Assembly: GCA_019925095.2 (NCBI GenBank)
Contig: CM034389.1
Span: forward strand, 18,649,435 to 18,713,434
Reading direction: 5' to 3'
Source of the DNA: Dendrolimus kikuchii
Lineage: Eukaryota; Arthropoda; Insecta; Lepidoptera; Lasiocampidae
DNA length: 64,000 nt
The notes beneath the pieces were generated by a model, which did not search any database, had not been told where the DNA came from, and saw nothing but the letters and a program-made list of their open reading frames with translations. Of this stretch, positions 22,565-34,640 are shown in pieces. Position 1 is the stretch's first letter. Each line of letters starts with the position of its first letter. Made by a program: the position numbers and the translations under genes.

Positions 22565-22855
22565 TCAGCGACCCAAAGCGAGTCTTGGCCTCCGAAACGA
22601 GAGCACGTCACGCTTTCCTCTGTCCTGCGCAGTGTCTTGCCAGTTGTAGGCTTGTAGTGCGGTCAGGTCAGCTTTCAGTCTATCCTTCGCCTTCCTATCG
22701 CCCCAAGTATGCTTTCTTCACTCCCCGATCCTCCTCCATCCGTTTTACATGACCGAGCCAGCGGAGACGGTGAGATCTTATCTGCCCAATTATGTTGGGC
22801 TCGGCCATGAGGTCTTCTATTTCGGAGTTGGTTCGGACCCTCCAGCTGCCTATCT
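22565..22855 (-). pseudogene. LINE protein C-terminal fragment, frameshifted
   Basis: On the minus strand this reads a motif common at the C-terminus of several LINE proteins: RSHRLRWLGHVKRMEEDR, then VKKAYLG. A stop and frame change follow near 22706, after which the other frame continues NWQDTAQDRGKRD to a stop at 22565-22567. The RWLGHVxRM phrase follows the reverse transcriptase in RTE-like and related LINEs. It is a short, broken fragment whose 3' UTR and target duplication were not identified. Confidence 0.75.
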
Positions 22856-23527
22856 TTTTTATATTTTTATCTGAGTAAAAATAATAAATTTAAAAATCTT
22901 TAAACGCGGCTCAATTCGTCTTTTCCAAACCTATCTAAAGGAAAAATTTGACACAATAAACTGTCTCAGCATAGGCATTGGTTACAAAGGTAACTGGCGT
23001 TTAAGTCGGTCGTCTACTTATTCAAACTTGAGTAAAGTCAGCTTCGTTCGATTTATTTTATAGCTCGTAAACAAAGCTGGTGACTTATGTTGCTCTCGTT
23101 TGACAGTTTATGGTGAATTTACGGGATCTCGAAAATCCAATATTCTCATCTCTTTTCTGAAACACCATTTTTTGTTACATGCAAATGTTTCGAATAGTAA
23201 ACTATTGTATACATAGAAATGTGATATATAATTTAAATTATATTTTCGTCGAAAGTGGTGCGCTATGTAAGAATCATGAAACTTAAAGCTATTATAGAAC
23301 AAAGCGCCGAATTTTATAGCAGTTACGTGAGCACATTTTTACTACGGTATTTAGGTCAGTGATAATAACATTATTTAATTTATTGGACAAGTTATTCGAT
23401 AAAAACTGACGATTAGTAATGTTAAAATTTTATAAAAGGATTTACTACGCACTTTAAAATATTCAAATCTAATAATTAGGAGCTACAACACAAGGTTAAA
23501 GATCATTATCGACTTTCGCACTATATC

Positions 23528-23960
23528 GTGGTCGACAGAAATTACAATAAAAAACATTTATTATTATGTAAGGCATTTTTAGGGGCCCATGCAGAGAATT
23601 GCGAGTCACCGTCTGCTCATTTTAGCATTGCGATGGGTAGACGCTATAGTCCCTATAGTCCCAGATCTCTAGTTCCATTAGCAGTTCATCCCAATAGCCC
23701 GGTACCTTTTGTTCTCATTCCCTACAATATTCCTACACTGACCGGGGCTTGTCCTTGGGTGCATTTTTATATGGTGTAGACAGGGATAAACGCTGGTCAG
23801 TGTCACGCCACATTTACATTAAATTTGTCAAAGGGCCGCTACACGTTGGCCTTCGCATGGCCCCACGCAAGCCCTCACAAAAGTCCGGGTTGTTTTTATG
23901 GCTCGTGATCTCTGAAACATTAATTAAGAAAATAAGTTTTAAATCTAATTATGCAACAAA
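23528..23960. other. GC-richer segment, possible old repeat
   Basis: The frame 23528-23779 is proline-rich but has no recognised domain. The phrases cgctacacgttggccttcgc and ccacgcaagccctcacaaaa look like an interspersed repeat, but I have no second copy in the window to prove it. Confidence 0.3.
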
Positions 23961-24016
23961 AATACATACATAACAACAACAGAGCGCCATTTAGGCCCAT
24001 TCTTACACACCTCACC
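23961..24016 (-). mobile_element. RTE-like LINE 3' fragment, internally deleted
   Basis: A catacataca run followed by caacaacagagcgccattta and ggcccattcttacacacctc. It matches the copy at 55619-56112 but lacks about 30 bp between the tandem tail and the acaacag phrase. No clean duplication was found. Confidence 0.75.
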
Positions 24017-24109
24017 CCCTAGAAAATATTATTTATATAAATTTTCACTACACAAAGACACTGCTTTAATGTGCTATCATCAATGACAAGAACTATTATA
24101 TATATGATC

Positions 24110-24268
24110 GAAGCGAATCCTACTGTGGCCCGCCACAGGCTCTAGGGAGACCTAGCGCGGGAAACAGAGTTTCCTTTGGGACGCCTTTTGTACTGTTCTC
24201 CGTATTTTAGTAACTTTATATGTACCCTGTACCACATACTTACATGTCAATAAATTTCATTTCATAGT
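24110..24268 (+). repeat. Probable retroelement 3' tail
   Basis: A GC-richer block (ggcccgccacaggctctagg) that ends with tgtcaataaatttcatttca, a polyadenylation-signal-like end. It has no second copy in the window. Called on composition and tail only. Confidence 0.35.
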
Positions 24269-24364
24269 TTATATTTTTAATATTAGGTAAATAATACTCG
24301 TCTTCACCAACTTATATGACAACAACACAACTTTTATGAGAGATCTAATATTTATTTTATTGTC

Positions 24365-24668
24365 AGAAGCAAGCAAAAAGGCAGACGGCCCACCTGATGG
24401 AAAGTGGTTACCGTTTTCTATGTTTGTTTGCAACAGAGGCGATGACAACGCGTAATCATTCTTTACGATGGGATAGAGGAGATCACATATGGGTTAAAAC
24501 AAGAGGGAATGGATAGGACGATAAGATAGGTTGAAGGGAAAAGTGGGCCGCTAGAACTCATAATCACTATACAAAGTTCGACTAGCTGATGGCTAACCAT
24601 TTCCGCCGATATTCTGTGAGAGCGTGGTAACACACGAATCGAGCCGGCGATGTGAACTGTAATCAAAA
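24365..24668 (-). mobile_element. Non-autonomous repeat with CR1-type tail, second body type
   Basis: At its left edge it carries gcagacggcccacctgatgg then aaagtggttaccg, the same CR1-like tail as the repeats at 29 and 27653. Its body (gtgagagcgtggtaacacac, ccgccgatattctg) is different. Two unrelated bodies sharing one LINE tail suggest two parasites of the same CR1-like machinery. The open frame 24463-24666 is not a gene. Confidence 0.65.
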
Positions 24669-24925
24669 TAATAAATAAAAATTATTGCATTAAATTGTTT
24701 TTTTTTGTTATTCTTATGTAGATATATTTAATATATTATATAATTTGTAACTGAATAATAATGTTATTTAGTTGTATGCTTGGGATGGTGTTGTTTGACG
24801 ACACGCAACTTATATATTCAGATAAATATGTATGTTTATATTATAATTAAGTAATATTTTCCTTTATATTTACGTATATATTAGTATATGATATCTATTG
24901 CATATCTACCCCCATCCATGCCGAG

Positions 24926-25076
24926 TTTCTGTCCATCCAAAGGTTGTTTGGAAGAAATCGCTCCAGCAATAAGACCGCCCACTTATACTTATCATTACGA
25001 TTGTATGTACGAAATTATTTTATAACATTGTGTACAATAAAGTATATTCTATTCTACTCTATTCTATTCTATAATA
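24926..25076 (+). repeat. LINE-tail repeat (family T) with (ATTCT)n end
   Basis: Phrases aggttgtttggaagaaatcg, ctccagcaataagaccgccc and ttataacattgtgtacaata precede a tattctattctactctattc run. The reverse copy is at 62446-62585, and tails also occur at 54640-54720 and 17281-17352. Probably the 3' end of a non-LTR element that finishes in a pentanucleotide repeat. Confidence 0.7.
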
Positions 25077-25089
25077 TCACCATATATCT

Positions 25090-27652
25090 ATGTCGAATTT
25101 ATATATGTTTAAAACTATATAATAGTTTATTTATTCATTTACATTTTATTTTTAATGGTAGTTGATGAATATGTTTAGAATCGTTTTTTCTTAGTTTAGT
25201 ATACCTGCAAAAATCGTATGATTCTACTTTAAAATCTCCTTAGACACCAAGTTGCCTGGAAGATATCACTATAAGCGACAAGGCCACTCATTGTTCGAAT
25301 ACAAATGTATCGATATTCATTGTCTAGGTTTAAGTCTATGGTGAACAATAAATAGTTTTCATTTATTCATTCATTAATTATTCCAGTAAGGCTCAACCAT
25401 GTCAAAACCCTGATTATGAGTATAAAGCCAAAATATCACAATTTAATAGTTCTTGGAAATTATAACTGAAATCATCACTGACACAACATAGAAACTAAAA
25501 TATTAAAAATTCTTTAAGCGGATGAACGATTTAAAAAAGAAAACGAAAATTTAGAACGTATAAAATTCGCAATAAAAAAAAAAACAAATGAAATGCAGCA
25601 AAAGTTTAAGTACAATTATATTTCGCAAAATCGATCTAATCGACTTCTAGCTGCGGTGCGTTTTTAATAACCATGTCGGTTCAATGTTCAAATTCTAATC
25701 GAGTTTTAAATTGCAGCTATTCTTATCTTGAGCTTCACCCAGACTTCGCCTGAACTTTCGTCTCTCATCTGCGGCTCCATTCCTCGTTAACTTCTCTTTA
25801 AAACTTCGCTTGAGACTTCGACAAGTTTTTTAACTTGAATGAGAATTTTCCTACCATGATTAATTAATCCGATTATGCTTTGGCTATGTACAACGTGATC
25901 GCTTGCTGTGGTGTTCATTATTTTACGATTCGGGTCGAGGGAAGTGTCGGTAAGGGCTGTTTCTGCCCGGTCACTGCACTAAACAGTCTTGTTACGTTCC
26001 GCCTTTACAGTTCGTGTCTTTTATTTCTTAAAGTGAAAGGGGAAGCATACCTCATAGAGCAGAAACAATTCAATTTAGAATGTCAACTTTCGATGAAGCT
26101 GGATATATCGATAATATTAGGTAGGCATATATAATATTTATGACCAACACTGAAAATTAATAATAACTATATATTATATTAGTGTAATTTATAGTAGTAA
26201 TAATTTCATACCTATTAAATGTGTGTATGTACAAGGTCCTATACGTTATAATAGTCGAAATTATCCATTCAGATGTGTAAATTAATCATACCAAGAATCT
26301 TGTAACTAGGCGCTCATTTTCATTACTTTTAAAGTACGTAAGTAGCGAAAATTTTTGAAAATCCATAAATTAAGATGAAAAAAATACTTTAATCAAAAAT
26401 TAGTTTTTACAAATTTCGTTTGATCGATATCCGTTAAGTAGTTCATGAGACATGGGATTTTTTTTAAAGCTTCTCTTCGACGGTTTCTGTATCCAAAAAA
26501 CAATGAACGGCCAAGAGCATGTCTTTTTGACTATTTTAACATGAAATCCTAAAAAGAGCTCTATATCGAAAATACTCCATTGGTAACAAAGTATTTAAAA
26601 TTAATAGATCTGGTTTTAAGTAATTTTCCATAGAAAGTATTATGTAAGCTTTGAAAGATCTGGCAAAAAACAAAAACAACAAATCCATAAACCTATGTAC
26701 ATATTTTACATTAAAAAAAAATCAACGCTCCATTAGACATATGACAGCAACTCCTAGTTTTATTTTTCCTTTGCAGAATTGTACAGCAGCGAGCACAAGA
26801 AATACTACTTGGTGGAATGTACTTTACTTATAGGCAAAATTATACTTTTAGGGAAAAGTGGCTGTGACATACAAATAACAAATAAACAATAAAATATTTT
26901 TCTTAAGACCTACATTTCGTACTTATATCGCCTTGAAATTACGACACGCCTAAAGTAGGCCAAGCCTATCAGAGATAGACGAACTAACTTGACTATTCTA
27001 TAACACTTCCTGTTCCATTTACTGGTTTCAGAACACAACCGGAAATTAACTTTAGACTGACAATAATTTCTCTGGATTTTTATATTCAAAATCATATAAA
27101 TAATATGCAAAAACAACAGTAATATAAAATTCATATTACTGTTATTTTTGTATGTATAATTATGTTTTCCATTCAAATAAGTTATTGTACTTCCGCACAG
27201 AATTATAGGATAAACTGCTAGGCTTATACCACGACTGTGCTTTACAACCATAAACATAAAAAGGGTAATCGCACACGTTACATGTTCGCGGCGACGTGCT
27301 TGCGGCTTTCGAGGCACGCGATGTAATTTAATTAAAAGCGGCTATATAAAACATCGGCGAACGCGTCGGTGCTTAAGACAGCCTTAATTCTGCTCTTGAC
27401 AGAAAACTGCGAGAAAGCTCTTGTCTTACTAATGTTGGAGCTTCATCTGCGTTAGTTTTAAAAATTCAGGCCGTTTCACGCAGATATGTAGCTGGGTTTA
27501 ATGCGTTATTTAAGATGCGACATCGTTAATGACGTTAAGTATTGACAGATAACGTATTTACATAAATTAATGTAGCTATGCGTTAACGGCGTTATTTTTA
27601 ACGCTTTAAATAAGACGCATTCCTGTATGTATAAAAAATAAATTTACTCTGT
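25090..27652. other. No gene recognised
   Basis: AT-rich. The 135-codon minus-strand frame at 26910-27317 is the longest, but it has no recognisable domain and ends in low-complexity sequence. Just beyond it, ggctatataaaacatcgg near 27340 resembles a TATA box, but nothing downstream supports a gene. Confidence 0.4.
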
Positions 27653-27984
27653 TCTTTTTTATTGTTGAGTTTAGCAGACAAGCAGACGGCCCACCTGATG
27701 GAAAGCGGTTACCGTCATCTATGGACATTTGTAACACCAAAAGTGTTACCAATGTGCTGCCAGTGTCTAAAGGAAGACTGGAATTTGGCCACTAATGCCG
27801 AAATAAGCCGCTATAACAACCTTGAGTTGCAAGATTATTATGGCAGCATACCTTAGACCAGGGGTGGTATCCATCTAGTCGGACTAATAGCCTACCACCT
27901 TATTATGGGTTTTTTGTCGCCTCTTACGACAGGCCACCTGGCCGCAAGTAATTGTATTCTTTCTCTGTTCTTGCACGGATAAAA
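27653..27984 (-). mobile_element. CR1-derived non-autonomous repeat
   Basis: The longest full-body copy besides the one at 29-365. It runs from gtttagcagacaagcagacg through tggaaagcggttaccgtc and cgcctcttacgacaggccac to the aattgtattctttctc end. Its tail is reverse-complementary to the 3' end of the LINE at 61346-61990. Confidence 0.75.
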
Positions 27985-28069
27985 TGTATTCTTCCTCGAT
28001 TCTTCCGCGTTAGGGTTGACACGTAAATATTTTATATTGCGATTTTTGATGAAAAAACATTTTATAAAA

Positions 28070-28235
28070 TACTAAGATATGCCCGCAACTTCGTCCACGC
28101 TTGACTTGAAATTTCCGCGGGATTCCTAGGACACAAAGTGCCGCGTTATGTGAAATATAATGTAATCCCGAACAAACATATAAACAGACAAATAGATAAA
28201 CAGACAAGAAATCTAAGAAAAATTGCATCGTATTT
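28070..28235. repeat. Degenerate interspersed repeat (family D)
   Basis: Phrases atgcccgcaacttcgtccac, gcgggattcctaggacacaa and aagtgccgcg parallel 37146-37210 (atgcccacaatttcatctac, ggattcccggggcataaagt). Confidence 0.55.
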
Positions 28236-28774
28236 GTAAAAAAAATCCTTTTTATAGTCTATTCTAGTTGGTTTTTTTTTCAAATAGATTCAATGTACAA
28301 ACACAGCATGTTTAGAATTTTATAATATTATAAATGACTCGAAAGCAACTAGTACACATAATTAAAGTCGTTATATATATTTATTTTTAGTAATAGATTT
28401 TGTCTGCTTTCATCCAGTGAGTTATCTTAGAGAACCAATCCCTGACGCAATAAAGTAATGATACACTAAGACCATGTTCACCAGAGCATATTTTATGACA
28501 AAAAACTTTTCTTAAAATATGTATTGTAACACTTATAAGAGGTTGTTATGTGTATTGGTAGATTTTAATTATTATGGACCATTTATAAGAAGTATTTATT
28601 CAAACTATTTTCCCTAAGAATGATAACTAGTCGTGTGTTTTTATTTTAATATGGTCTTAAATTACGTTAAATTAACGTGAAAACTATTTAATTCAAACAA
28701 ATTAAGGCAGGCTTCCCGCTGGCAGTAACCTGCTAAATCTAGAATTATAGACTATGTCTATAATTTTAGGTACT

Positions 28775-28970
28775 ACCTGATGCCCGCGACCTCGTTTTAA
28801 CTATCCCACGGGAACTCTTTAATTTTTCGGAATCAAAAGTATCCTATATGTTGACCAGGGATATAAGCTACCACCAAACAAAATTTTATTTAAATCAGTC
28901 CAGTCGTTTCGGAGATTAGACGGTACAAACAGACAGACAAACAGACACACAGTCAAACAGAGAAACAAAA
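28775..28970. repeat. Degenerate interspersed repeat with CAGACA tail
   Basis: gatgcccgcgacctcgtttt, aatcagtccagtcgtttcgg and the cagacagacaaacagacaca run are typical of old insect repeats. It is related in wording to family D but not clearly alignable. Confidence 0.4.
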
Positions 28971-29072
28971 ACATTTGAAAAAATCTAAATTAGAATTAGT
29001 TCTATTTCACACTTCTTACATCCCCCTGACTCGGTTTTTAGCTTTTTTTTCATTGTACGTAACTTCGACCTC

Positions 29073-29080
<8 letters not shown>

Positions 29081-29138
<58 letters not shown>

Positions 29139-29167
29139 TATATATACGTGTGTGTGTGTGTGTGTAT
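29081..29167. repeat. Compound (TA)n-(GT)n microsatellite
   Basis: About 57 nt of TA followed by ctatatatac and a GT run to 29165. The short frames at 28975-29360 that read through it are not genes. Confidence 0.95.
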
Positions 29168-29639
29168 CATAACGTTATTTATTTATGTCAGAATGAAACG
29201 AAGAAGTCGTAAAATTTTTAGGATATTAAAATACCCAAACAGTGACAGCCCTGAGAACGTTATCTTGAGATTTTTCGAGTTTCAATACCAATATTCTATG
29301 TTGGCCTTCTGCACGTATTTTGTGCTTTTGATGAACATCCCACGTGTAGAGCCCCGCTAATGGGCACATTATTCAGACGAGCCGAGATGATTGTTTATGT
29401 ATATGCGGATTCGTGGTTAAGGGCTCGCTACTTGACGTTCAATACATTGTTTAATTTTGTAAATGAGTTCTTGTTTAATATTGTGCTTTCTTATTATTAT
29501 TTGACAGTTGAAGCAATACTTTCTATAAAGGCAACAAGAACAATACATTCTGAAAAGTGCTCGGAACAGGGACATCTACAGTGTGTCGATATTGATTGGT
29601 AAGCAGTACTATCAATTATTAATTTTAAACAATCATATT

Positions 29640-29752
29640 TTATAATAAAACTACGTTTTAACGGTTTTAAGCGCGGTAACTTATTTGAATAAAAAAACCG
29701 TTAAAACGTAGTTTTAATATGTATACAAGTCGCGAAAACTTAAGAAAAAATA
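29640..29752 (+). repeat. Family P retroelement copy, internally deleted
   Basis: aaaactacgttttaacggtt at its left and accgttaaaacgtagtttta at its right form a near-perfect inverted repeat. The conserved 3' end tgtatacaagtcgcgaaaac then ttaagaaaa follows. The middle of the full copy at 41394-41637 is missing. The structure would fold into a hairpin. Confidence 0.75.
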
Positions 29753-29759
29753 TCACATT

Positions 29760-32396
29760 TTAATTTTTGATAATTTAAACAAAGGTTTCTATCAAGTATA
29801 TCTTAAAATCAGTAAAGCCTAGACGAAAGCAGTTTATTTAAAAAATCGGGTTTAACACATAACATAAATACATAATTATACCTAGACTAGCTTTTGCCCA
29901 CACTTGCGTTAATATATATATTGTAGACAGTGTGGAAGACCAGCCGTTGTGAGTCCCACACGTCTTGTTTAGAATTATTAAACTTAACTTATAATTCAAA
30001 ATACCCATAACGCCATTTGGTCATAGTGGAACTACTAACCAAGAGAGCAACAGATTATAAAATTGCGTTGTTATTTATTGTTGTTGCCAATACGATGTAT
30101 TTATTAGTGAAATGCAACGGCGATGCCAACAAAATACAATCAGAGCGCATCTTTTCTACTGTATTCATGTACCCCTCGGGAGTTATTGCTGTGCTCTTTT
30201 CTGGATTAATGGACCCTGTTTGCTTTTCTATACCTCTGACAATGAGTATGTAATGTATAATGAAAGAGTCACAATTAAATAAACTCACATTTATATACGT
30301 AATATTACTTAGGATCAATAACCTCATCCAAAAAGTACGACGTTTATTTTTCAGAGGCCCGTGTATGATTGTTTATGAGTGGCTTTGTGGTAACGTTGTT
30401 ATTGGCTCAGGCGCCGTGTTTGTGTTGCCTTGGCAAAGATAAATACGTGAAGGTCGACATGATAATAACGTGCGAGTTTTTATACTCCCTACGCTTTTGT
30501 CGGAAAATGTTTTCATACGATTTACATTTACAACATAGTTTAGCGATGTATTATGAAGGCAGAAGATGATGGGATTAAATTTATCTGGTCCTACCAATTG
30601 GAGTTTGAGTTGATGACCTATTACAATTGTCACTGGAATAACGTAGTAGAACTTGACTTGTTTTAGTTTAATATCTGGGAATTGGTGACATATAATCATG
30701 AACACAGAGAAGAGGAGAGCTTTTTGTTTTAATATCAGGACTGATTTTGTTTTGAAGCCATCTGAACATCTTGTAATCTAATTGTTCAAACATCTGGTAA
30801 TTATGTCTCTCTTTTTTCATATTTTCCGATCGGTTAAATTTTGCACGGTGTGTCCTTTCCTTATCATCATGAAATTCCATGCAATTATATAAAATTGATT
30901 TGTTTGCATAGGTATTGTCGCTTTCCGGTACAATAAATTGTACCTTTCTTTATTTTCTTATGTTCCCTTCCATACTGACGGCCTCTGTGGTAGACCGGGC
31001 TAAGCGTTTGCCGGCTTACCACACTAAAACGCAGAGGCTCCATTAATATAGAAACAGACGATCCAGACACCCAGACCATAGTAAATAACGAAGAAAATTC
31101 ATTTTCGAAATTTACCATACCAAGAATCGGACTCAGAGCCTTTGCGTTGCAGTGAGGTAAGCCGACAAATGCTTCGCTCGCTCAACCACAGAGACCGTCA
31201 AATGCTTAATTACTTATATTATGAATAGACGTTTCCATTATTCCTATTCAAGCACAATCCGCCGTCTCATTTAAATTCAAATCTTAAAAGGGCCAGTCAA
31301 AAACAGTCGCTGAGAATGCTAGTAAACCGATTACCTAATGGTTTTTCAAAAAACAGATTTTATGAATACGTACCCCGCTGATGTTTTTCTTACCAAAAAC
31401 TTGTACGTTATGCCTGAATATTTTTTCCCTTATTTTATTCAATAAAGCCCTTTGAATAACAACCCTCCCTCGCGTCTTATTAAAATTATAAAATTGAAGG
31501 GTTTTCATTAATGTTGAGTGGCTGTATTTCTATCTATTTTTAGGTTTTCTATAAACTTTTTTTAATGCGAAATGTATTTTGATTTTTTTATGTGCTACCT
31601 TTATTGAACTTTTACTACAGAGCTTAGAATATATTTGAAAGAGATTATATATTTGTTTATTCTTTCGAGAGTGTATTTTGGTGGTCGGAGATTATCCTAG
31701 AATTAAGAATATTTTTAATTTTATGCCAAATTTTTGTGTGTAAACAAAACTGCGCGGAAGCAAATTATGTACTTAGATACATAATTCGTTATTAATATAA
31801 ATTTCTTCATTTTTATCTTTGTTTAGTAAAAAAAATATTATTCCGTAAGTAAACTAGATTAAAATAATATCACTATTGCTTACAGGTTATGAAAATATAT
31901 ATTAAAATACACAAAAGGTCTTCATATTAAAATAACAACCTCTAAACTGACATGTGAACAATTTCTATTTAAAAATGCAAGGTTTCAAGAATGTTTTATA
32001 TTATTTTTTATAAAGGCTAACTTTTGCAAAATACTAAATTTATTCCAATAAATGTACAATAACTTAACAAAACTTGGGATAGAATTCTGAGGAGATTAAA
32101 ATTGAATAAGTTTCAGATTTAAACAACATCAGACATACGTTTTCAAATAATTTATGTTCACTTTAGAGCTTTTAAGAATTTTTCTTTCAATTGACAACTA
32201 CAATAATTTTTAAGTTACTAAAACGAGTATGACAAAATTGATTGACTTTGTGTAAGAGTTTAAAATTAAATGAAATACAAAACAGTAAATTTTCTTTAAG
32301 TAATTTTGAAAGAATTTTTTGTACGTTTTTCAAACGCAGAGGATGTCATACGTTTATATAATATGCTATAAACCATGGTAGCCTAAACGTTAGTGT
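29760..32396. other. No gene recognised
   Basis: Several short frames (30017-30253, 30369-30569, 30373-30705) were examined. One (30375 onward) starts with a hydrophobic stretch, but it lacks any family match and overlaps others. No repeat with clear ends was found; the tail of 31.2-32.3 kb is very AT-rich. Confidence 0.4.
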
Positions 32397-32729
32397 ACTC
32401 ACGTCCCTTTTTTTTTATCCAGGGGAAATCCCATCGAGGACTAAGCCGCGACAAGGGCAAAAGCTTGGGGGAATAATTCGCGACCTAGTGTGGGATTCGC
32501 GGAACACGCCGCGTCCCCATCTCGACGGCATGTGCAGGTGAGTGAGAACCTCTATACCCCAAGCGGCCCCACCCGCGCCGCCCGCTTACAGTAGCTGAAG
32601 ATCCTGGCTGGCCCTCCGGCGCCGACGCGTCCTTCTTTGGTGGGAGCGGAGCAGGGATGTGTGCTCACGTTCTCGTTCCGCCTCCTTCTTTGCAAGCATA
32701 ACGAGCTCGCAGAAAGAGGAGACGGCGTC

Positions 32730-32969
32730 CTATCCTGTTGGGCTCCCGATCATGGTGCGTACCACGGCAGGGAACGAGAGGTCGTATCCGGTAATGGCGA
32801 CGAGGTCTCGGCGCTGCTCTGTCCAGGCAGGATACTCCTCGAGTGTGTGCAGCGCCGTATCCTCGTCGCCGGTGTCACAATGATGGCACCCTGACGTTGG
32901 CTCACAGCTAAGGAGACACAGGTACCTCCCGAAGCAGCCATGCCCCGAGAGGACCTGTGTCAGCCGCAC
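32730..32969 (-). pseudogene. R1-clade LINE C-terminal CCHC-like motif
   Basis: Reads C-x2-C with HHC and HTLEEYPAWTEQR, close to the CCHC motif found at the end of R1-clade ORF2. The last Cys of the expected CP pair is Tyr. It continues LSFPAVV and stops. It is in a different frame from 33678-32908, showing the shift. Confidence 0.75.
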
Positions 32970-33678
32970 CGTCAGGGTGCCGTGTCTTCGTCCGATCCAG
33001 TCCTACAGGACAGGCCTCACCGCTTCGATGGTGGTGAGGCCCGCGCTGGGGTGTCTGAGGCGTTCTTCCCACACCACCATGGCGACGTCGCGGAGCTCCG
33101 ATCGGCAAGCCTCCCCTCTCCTGAGGCGCCGGTCTCGTGCCCCTCGCCAGGGCCTCATTGCGCCACTGATATAGTGACGCGAGGACCCTAGTTTCGAGGT
33201 TCCATGGTGGGGATCCAGCGAGTAGCGAGGCCGCTTTGAAGGACACCGTACGGTATCCCCTTATCGCCCTGACGGCCAGTACCCGCTGCGCTTGCCGCAG
33301 CAAGGCCACATTTCTAGCCGCCAGGCGGTCTGGCCGTACAGGAGCCCCGTATAGGGCCATAGACCGCACGACGCCCTCTAAGAGTTTTCGGCACGTGGCT
33401 TTAGGCCCTCCAATATTAGGCAGCAGGCGCGAAAGCGCTCCCACCGCCCTCTTGAGTTTGGGGGCCAGTTGCCTGAAGTGTGCCGAAAAGTCCCATCGGC
33501 TATCGAGGATCAATCCCAGGCATTTCATGGTTTCCCCGATGTCGATGCGGACGCCTGCTACGACGATATTAGTGTCTGAAGGTGGTCGATTGCGAGGGCC
33601 GTGAAAAATCACTACCTCGGTTTTCTGCAGAGCCACCTCCAGACCGAATCGCCGGATCCTGCCTATAATTTGTGGCAC
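32908..33678 (-). pseudogene. R1-clade LINE ORF2, thumb and C-terminal region
   Basis: 256 codons. The start reads a LINE thumb-type region (GLEVALQKTEVVIF, then VRIDIGETMKCLGLILDSRW), followed by LARRVAL-type helices and a stretch with RAIRGYRTVSFKAA. These follow the catalytic palm in R1- and Jockey-type proteins. The later third (from about 33170) is out of register and reads as proline/arginine-rich nonsense, so a frameshift lies there. Confidence 0.85.
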
Positions 33679-33689
33679 CCCAGCCGTGC

Positions 33690-33970
33690 CCAGGATACAC
33701 GCCTGCCTATGGGTCCTCCCACTAGTGGCGATCAGCGTGTCATCTGCTATGCAGATGACACTGACGCCCGGGAGGACTCGACACCATAAAGTTCAATCAT
33801 ATGCGATGTTCCACAGTAGAGGGCCTAATACCGATCCCTGTGGAACACCGCACACCATGGCTTGTCGACTCCACCCGGCGTGGACCGGGTAAATGACGGC
33901 TCTGTCTTCTAAATATGCCCCGACTATTTGACGGAGGTAGGTCGGATACCGGAGTGCCTACCTGACGCCA
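33690..33970 (-). pseudogene. R1-clade LINE reverse transcriptase, catalytic region, broken
   Basis: Several stops and shifts. A GVPQGSVLGPLLWN motif is readable at about 33810-33850, and the catalytic box reads IADDT rather than YADDT at about 33745. Together with the Asn substitution upstream this shows decay after insertion. Confidence 0.75.
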
Positions 33971-33997
33971 ACCCAAGGCAAACTAAACGCGTAAAAA

Positions 33998-34640
33998 CTA
34001 ACTATTAAACGCGTTGGCGATGTTGAGTAACACCGCCAACAGAACCTCGCCCCGAGAAGCCGCGTCCTCCGCCAGGCTTCTGAAACGCATGATGGCGTCT
34101 AGTGTGGAGCGCCCTGGGCGGAAACCAAACTGTTTGTCCGCCAGATCCGGCCCAGTCATCGTCAGATGCTGGACGAGGCGCTCTGCGACTATCCTCTCGA
34201 AGAGTTTGCCAACCTCGTCCAGCAATACAATAAGCCGGTAGGCGGAAGGTGAGTCTGCCGGGCGCGCCTCTATCCTTAAGAGGACAAGTTTCCCGGTCCT
34301 CCATCGGTTCGGGAATCGTCCTTGCGCCAAACATGCGTTGAAAAGCCACAATAGTCGGGGCTCCAGGGCGTCGTGGGACAGAACCCACGCACGCCCCGGT
34401 ATGCCGTCAAGGCCGGGGACAGTGTTTTTGGCCTTAAGCCGTACCATCGCAACCCCCAGCTCTACCCGGTCCACGGTGGGCACTGAGTCTCCGTCCGCGC
34501 TGGTCTGCTCATCCAGGCAGTGCCATGGCAGGAGGTGAGTGCTCAGCCCTAGAGGGGAAGAGAGCGCCAACCACGTCACGCACGAGATCCCGGGAGAGAG
34601 ATTCGGTCAGCGGGGGCGCCTAGGCGCGGAGCTTGTTCCG
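33998..34640 (-). pseudogene. R1-clade LINE reverse transcriptase, N-terminal half
   Basis: The frame 34579-33998 reads reverse transcriptase motifs in order: GLDGIPGRAW, RFPNRWRTGKLVLL, a YRLIVLLDEVGKLFERI block, then KQFGFRPGRSTLDAI, and VLLNIANAFNS at the end. The catalytic Asp expected in the last motif is Asn here, and the frame stops right after. Upstream codons to about 34640 are in another frame. LINE reverse transcriptases copy their own RNA at a nicked target; this copy is inactive. Confidence 0.88.

Noticed and set aside
26910..27317. 135-codon minus-strand frame as a possible membrane protein or receptor
   Set aside because: One hydrophobic stretch but no recognisable family motif, no splice or start context, and composition typical of AT-rich random frames.
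29148..29602. Consecutive frames ending near a gtaag donor-like site
   Set aside because: The first frame begins inside a microsatellite, and no domain or acceptor site supports exons.
29640..29752. Hairpin interpreted as a MITE
   Set aside because: Related copies show long variable TSDs and 5' truncation with a constant 3' end, which fits retrotransposition better.
30369..30569. Frame starting with a signal-peptide-like stretch (possible secreted protein exon)
   Set aside because: Hydrophobic start is followed by no conserved Cys or other pattern; overlaps an equally long opposite-strand frame; no clear donor site.
32659..34538. Many plus-strand frames in the 32.6-34.5 kb block
   Set aside because: Shadows of the minus-strand R1-clade LINE in GC-rich sequence; the true motifs are on the minus strand.
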